Assembly: GCA_016987375.1 (NCBI GenBank)
Contig: PJRA01000220.1
Coordinates: forward strand, 597,808-631,720
Direction: 5' to 3'
DNA length: 33,913 bases
DNA from: Brachionus koreanus
Taxonomy: Eukaryota > Rotifera > Eurotatoria > Ploima > Brachionidae
In this document: piece after piece, positions 33,101 through 33,913 of the stretch
Numbering within the stretch: the stretch's first letter is position 1
Layout: every line of letters begins with the position of its first letter
Position numbers and translations under genes: made by a program
The notes under the pieces: generated by a model
Databases searched by the model: none
Seen by the model: only the letters and a program-made list of their open reading frames with translations
What the model was told of the DNA's origin: nothing

Positions 33101-33374
33101 AGGCACGTTCTGACTTTTCTAATTCATCTCGCACCAGGTCATAGCCCTCTTCCGCTTCTTCTTCTTCCTCCTCTTCTTCTTCTTCTTCGTCATCTTCGGC
33201 CTCTACGTCGAAAAACTGCTGCAGGAAGTCTTTCTTTTTCTTCTTTTTTTTAGACTTGAACGAGCCTTCTTCGTCTTCTTCTTCTTGCTCCTCTTCGTCG
33301 TAGTACTCTTCTTCTACGTCTTCTGGCTGAAATTCCTGCTCGCCATTGTTAAATTCTTCTTCATCGCTAGACAT
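30153..33374 (-). CDS. SUPT5H: Transcription elongation factor SPT5, single exon
   Basis: SPT5 pairs with SPT4 (DSIF), clamps RNA polymerase II and controls pausing, elongation and capping. 1073 residues from MSSDEEEF; an in-frame ATG 60 bases upstream would add a Lys-rich, A-tract-encoded peptide and is less likely. The order matches the family (human 1087 aa). The N-terminus is acidic with a Lys-rich interruption (about 1-80), then [16 protein letters not shown]. The NGN domain (about 151-240) starts [13 protein letters not shown], and several KOW domains follow (for example [37 protein letters not shown]-like [15 protein letters not shown]). The C-terminal repeat region (about 770-880) has [18 protein letters not shown] units that CDK9 phosphorylates in animals. 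A last KOW pair ends near FLCKLPNN. No intron interrupts 3.2 kb, and the gene is clearly more GC-rich than its surroundings. Confidence 0.96.
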   Translation of the reverse strand: MSSDEEEFNNGEQEFQPEDVEEEYYDEEEQEEEDEEGSFKSKKKKKKKDFLQQFFDVEAEDDEEEEEEEEEEEAEEGYDLVRDELEKSERASGHSHRKLFHHMEKEDDMREIADYYKKRYKKNYESSRFGQSDELSDAIIQQKLLPGFKDPNLWTVKCRIGEEKQTALLLMRKFNSYMNKTDKQPLQIKSVIVKEGLKGFIYVEAYKQTHVKTAIEDIGNLKLGVWKQEMVPFKEMPDVFKVIKEVVKLKIGSWVRLKRTIYKDDLAQVEDVDMAQNQVTLRLVPRIDYTIKRGHLRDAAREEENKKAGIKRKLRPAQKLFDAEAVQAIGGIPTKDKLDDCWIFENNRYTAKGFLVKTFPLSVVISEGVKPTLTELQKFEVSPDGVDPETAALLSKTALDKCHNFVPGDVVEVCQGELIHLTGSIMGIDGDKIRMMPDHEELKEPIEFMAAELKKYFKVGEHVKVIGGRNEGETGLIVRVEDNTAILISDLTMEEITVFQRFLQLCQSSASGVDSMGQFEWGDLVQIDAQTVGVIVRLEKEMFRVLTMHNKVISVNSQAVSRKRANKFAAALDSESKTINVNDVVRVVDGVHRGNQGQVKYLYRHFAFLHSKSFPENGGYFVATTRQLLLNNNNMNNSAAGKSIAGVNSTPGFMSPRVMASPMHPTQTNHTPSGSSTARGSMSSGGGASSTHSSSKTPRIHNQPGSKPGTRRNTKLIGKTVRISQGSYKGYIGIVKDATETMARVELHTKCQTIGVDIQRLTIVDENNKTSIKTPNGSSFATPMYNGAATPMHGGSRTPMHGSQTPMHDGSRTPHYGSMTPRADGGMTPMHDRSGSAWDPTSMQTPRNDFEDDWDEQPPSASLNPTTPGYQAETPDAHGPFTPGSALNYATHSPYTNPSPLDGYQNQLFNSQVPTPGSNYTSTSSPASFQNYIYSPSTPGGYFAPQTPGANAYNIDHYDWHMDGLMVRIRDSYPHDPDLCGAIGIIRSIHGSQCSLHIKDLDKTINLALDYLEPVLPQKGDRVMIVYGDDKGCTGLLLSIDGTEGVVKLENRPESRDEITMTNVKFLCKLPNN

Positions 33375-33602
33375 TTTTAATTTTAGTTGTTTTTTTTTTT
33401 TTTTCAAAATATGATTTTTTTTTTTTAATATCAAATATTTATATATATATTTTAATATTTTTTATTCATTTGTAAGAATATAAGTATTATTGTTAATCTA
33501 AATGTTCTTGCAAAACTAAGCTATCAAAATTTCATTTTATGAAGAAATTTAACGCTTTCTTGTCTTGTTACTTAAGCACAATACAGTTATTGTATAGCTC
33601 TA
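33375..33602. other. SPT5 5' flank
   Basis: T-rich leader just before the start codon (minus), then a TATATATAT-like stretch near 33438-33450 that could act as a promoter. No firm element. Confidence 0.35.
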
Positions 33603-33913
33603 ATGGCCCGTAATGAAAACTGCATCATCTCATCGCAAGTTTGCGTCTTAAGGGCCATTGAAGTCTATGCTCTTCACCGTTCTGAACACTTCTATTTCAA
33701 TACATGCAGCTATCATCATCAACATGTGTTTATGCGTGCTAAATCCTGTGTAACCAACTTGCTAGAAAGTTTAGTTATCATTACTGAGGCCTTGAATAGA
33801 GGATTCAGTGCTGTGGTAGTATTCTTAGATTTTGCAAAGGCGTTTGATCGCGTTTCGCGTGGATTGATTTATATTCGCGTGGCTGGAAAATTTTCTACAA
33901 GATAGGAAACAGA
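33603..33913 (+). mobile_element. Second non-LTR RT copy, cut by the window edge
   Basis: From about 33730 the plus strand reads MRAKSCVTNLLESLV, then ALNRGFSAVVVFLDFAKAFDR, the RT finger/palm motif (FLDFxKAFD). It closely resembles, at DNA level, the minus-strand remnant at 5.2-5.5 kb (both share AGAGGATTCAGTGCT and TTTGATCGCGTTTCGC). After FDRVS about a dozen residues are lost and the frame shifts, then WLENFLQDRKQ follows. The 33603-33729 part is open but not recognised. Continues beyond the window. Confidence 0.75.

Noticed and set aside
33375..33434. Upstream in-frame ATG extending SPT5 by 20 residues
   Set aside because: The extra peptide is encoded by A/T tracts (nearly all Lys); the downstream MSSDEEEF start matches the acidic N-termini of SPT5 proteins.
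1..33913. CRISPR arrays, operons, bacterial-type elements
   Set aside because: No regularly spaced repeats exist, and intron-bearing animal genes show this is eukaryotic nuclear DNA.

Overview
The window looks like nuclear DNA of a small-genome invertebrate animal. It is very AT-rich with long A and T runs. Its genes match metazoan families (Ski/Sno, RFWD3, fatty acyl-CoA reductase, SPT5, C2H2 zinc finger, lamin-tail protein). Most confirmed introns are tiny (47-63 bp) with GT-AG ends, and the spaces are littered with decayed non-LTR, Ty3/gypsy and mariner remnants. A monogonont rotifer of the Brachionus type would fit base composition, intron size and repeat style, but that is an inference and no marker gene proves it.

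Layout. 1-8 kb: a broken mariner transposase at the left edge, a doubtful Ser/Asn-rich exon (minus, about 1.9-2.4 kb), a 163-bp inverted-repeat element at 3.58-3.75 kb and a deleted non-LTR reverse transcriptase (minus, 4.8-5.6 kb). 8.07-10.47 kb: a two-exon Ski/SnoN gene (minus, 718 aa). 10.5-14.9 kb: a long non-coding stretch between the divergent Ski and zinc-finger genes, with some palindromic motifs. 14.93-16.43 kb: a single-exon protein with about 11 C2H2 fingers (plus). 16.4-17.7 kb: spacer with a possible gypsy scrap and a 101-N gap. 17.67-18.46 kb: a small coiled-coil plus lamin-tail-domain protein (minus). 19.02-20.85 kb: RFWD3 in three exons (minus, 571 aa). 21.2-23.9 kb: a graveyard of gypsy and non-LTR pieces. 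24.73-26.57 kb: fatty acyl-CoA reductase in six exons (plus, 525 aa). 26.97-29.45 kb: another decayed non-LTR element and a frameshifted AT-hook pseudogene. 30.15-33.37 kb: intronless SPT5 (minus, 1073 aa). 33.6 kb to the end: a second copy of the non-LTR family seen at 4.8-5.6 kb, in the opposite orientation.

The host genes form no operon or joint pathway: they cover TGF-beta co-repression, DNA-damage ubiquitylation, ether-lipid/wax alcohol synthesis and transcription elongation. The most interesting points are the reductase whose SDR-type YxxxK catalytic tyrosine reads as phenylalanine, the RFWD3 intron that interrupts the RING zinc ligands yet stays open in frame, the compact lamin-tail protein, and the 29-bp perfect inverted repeat that looks like a MITE. 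I saw no convincing evidence of an entirely new multi-gene system.
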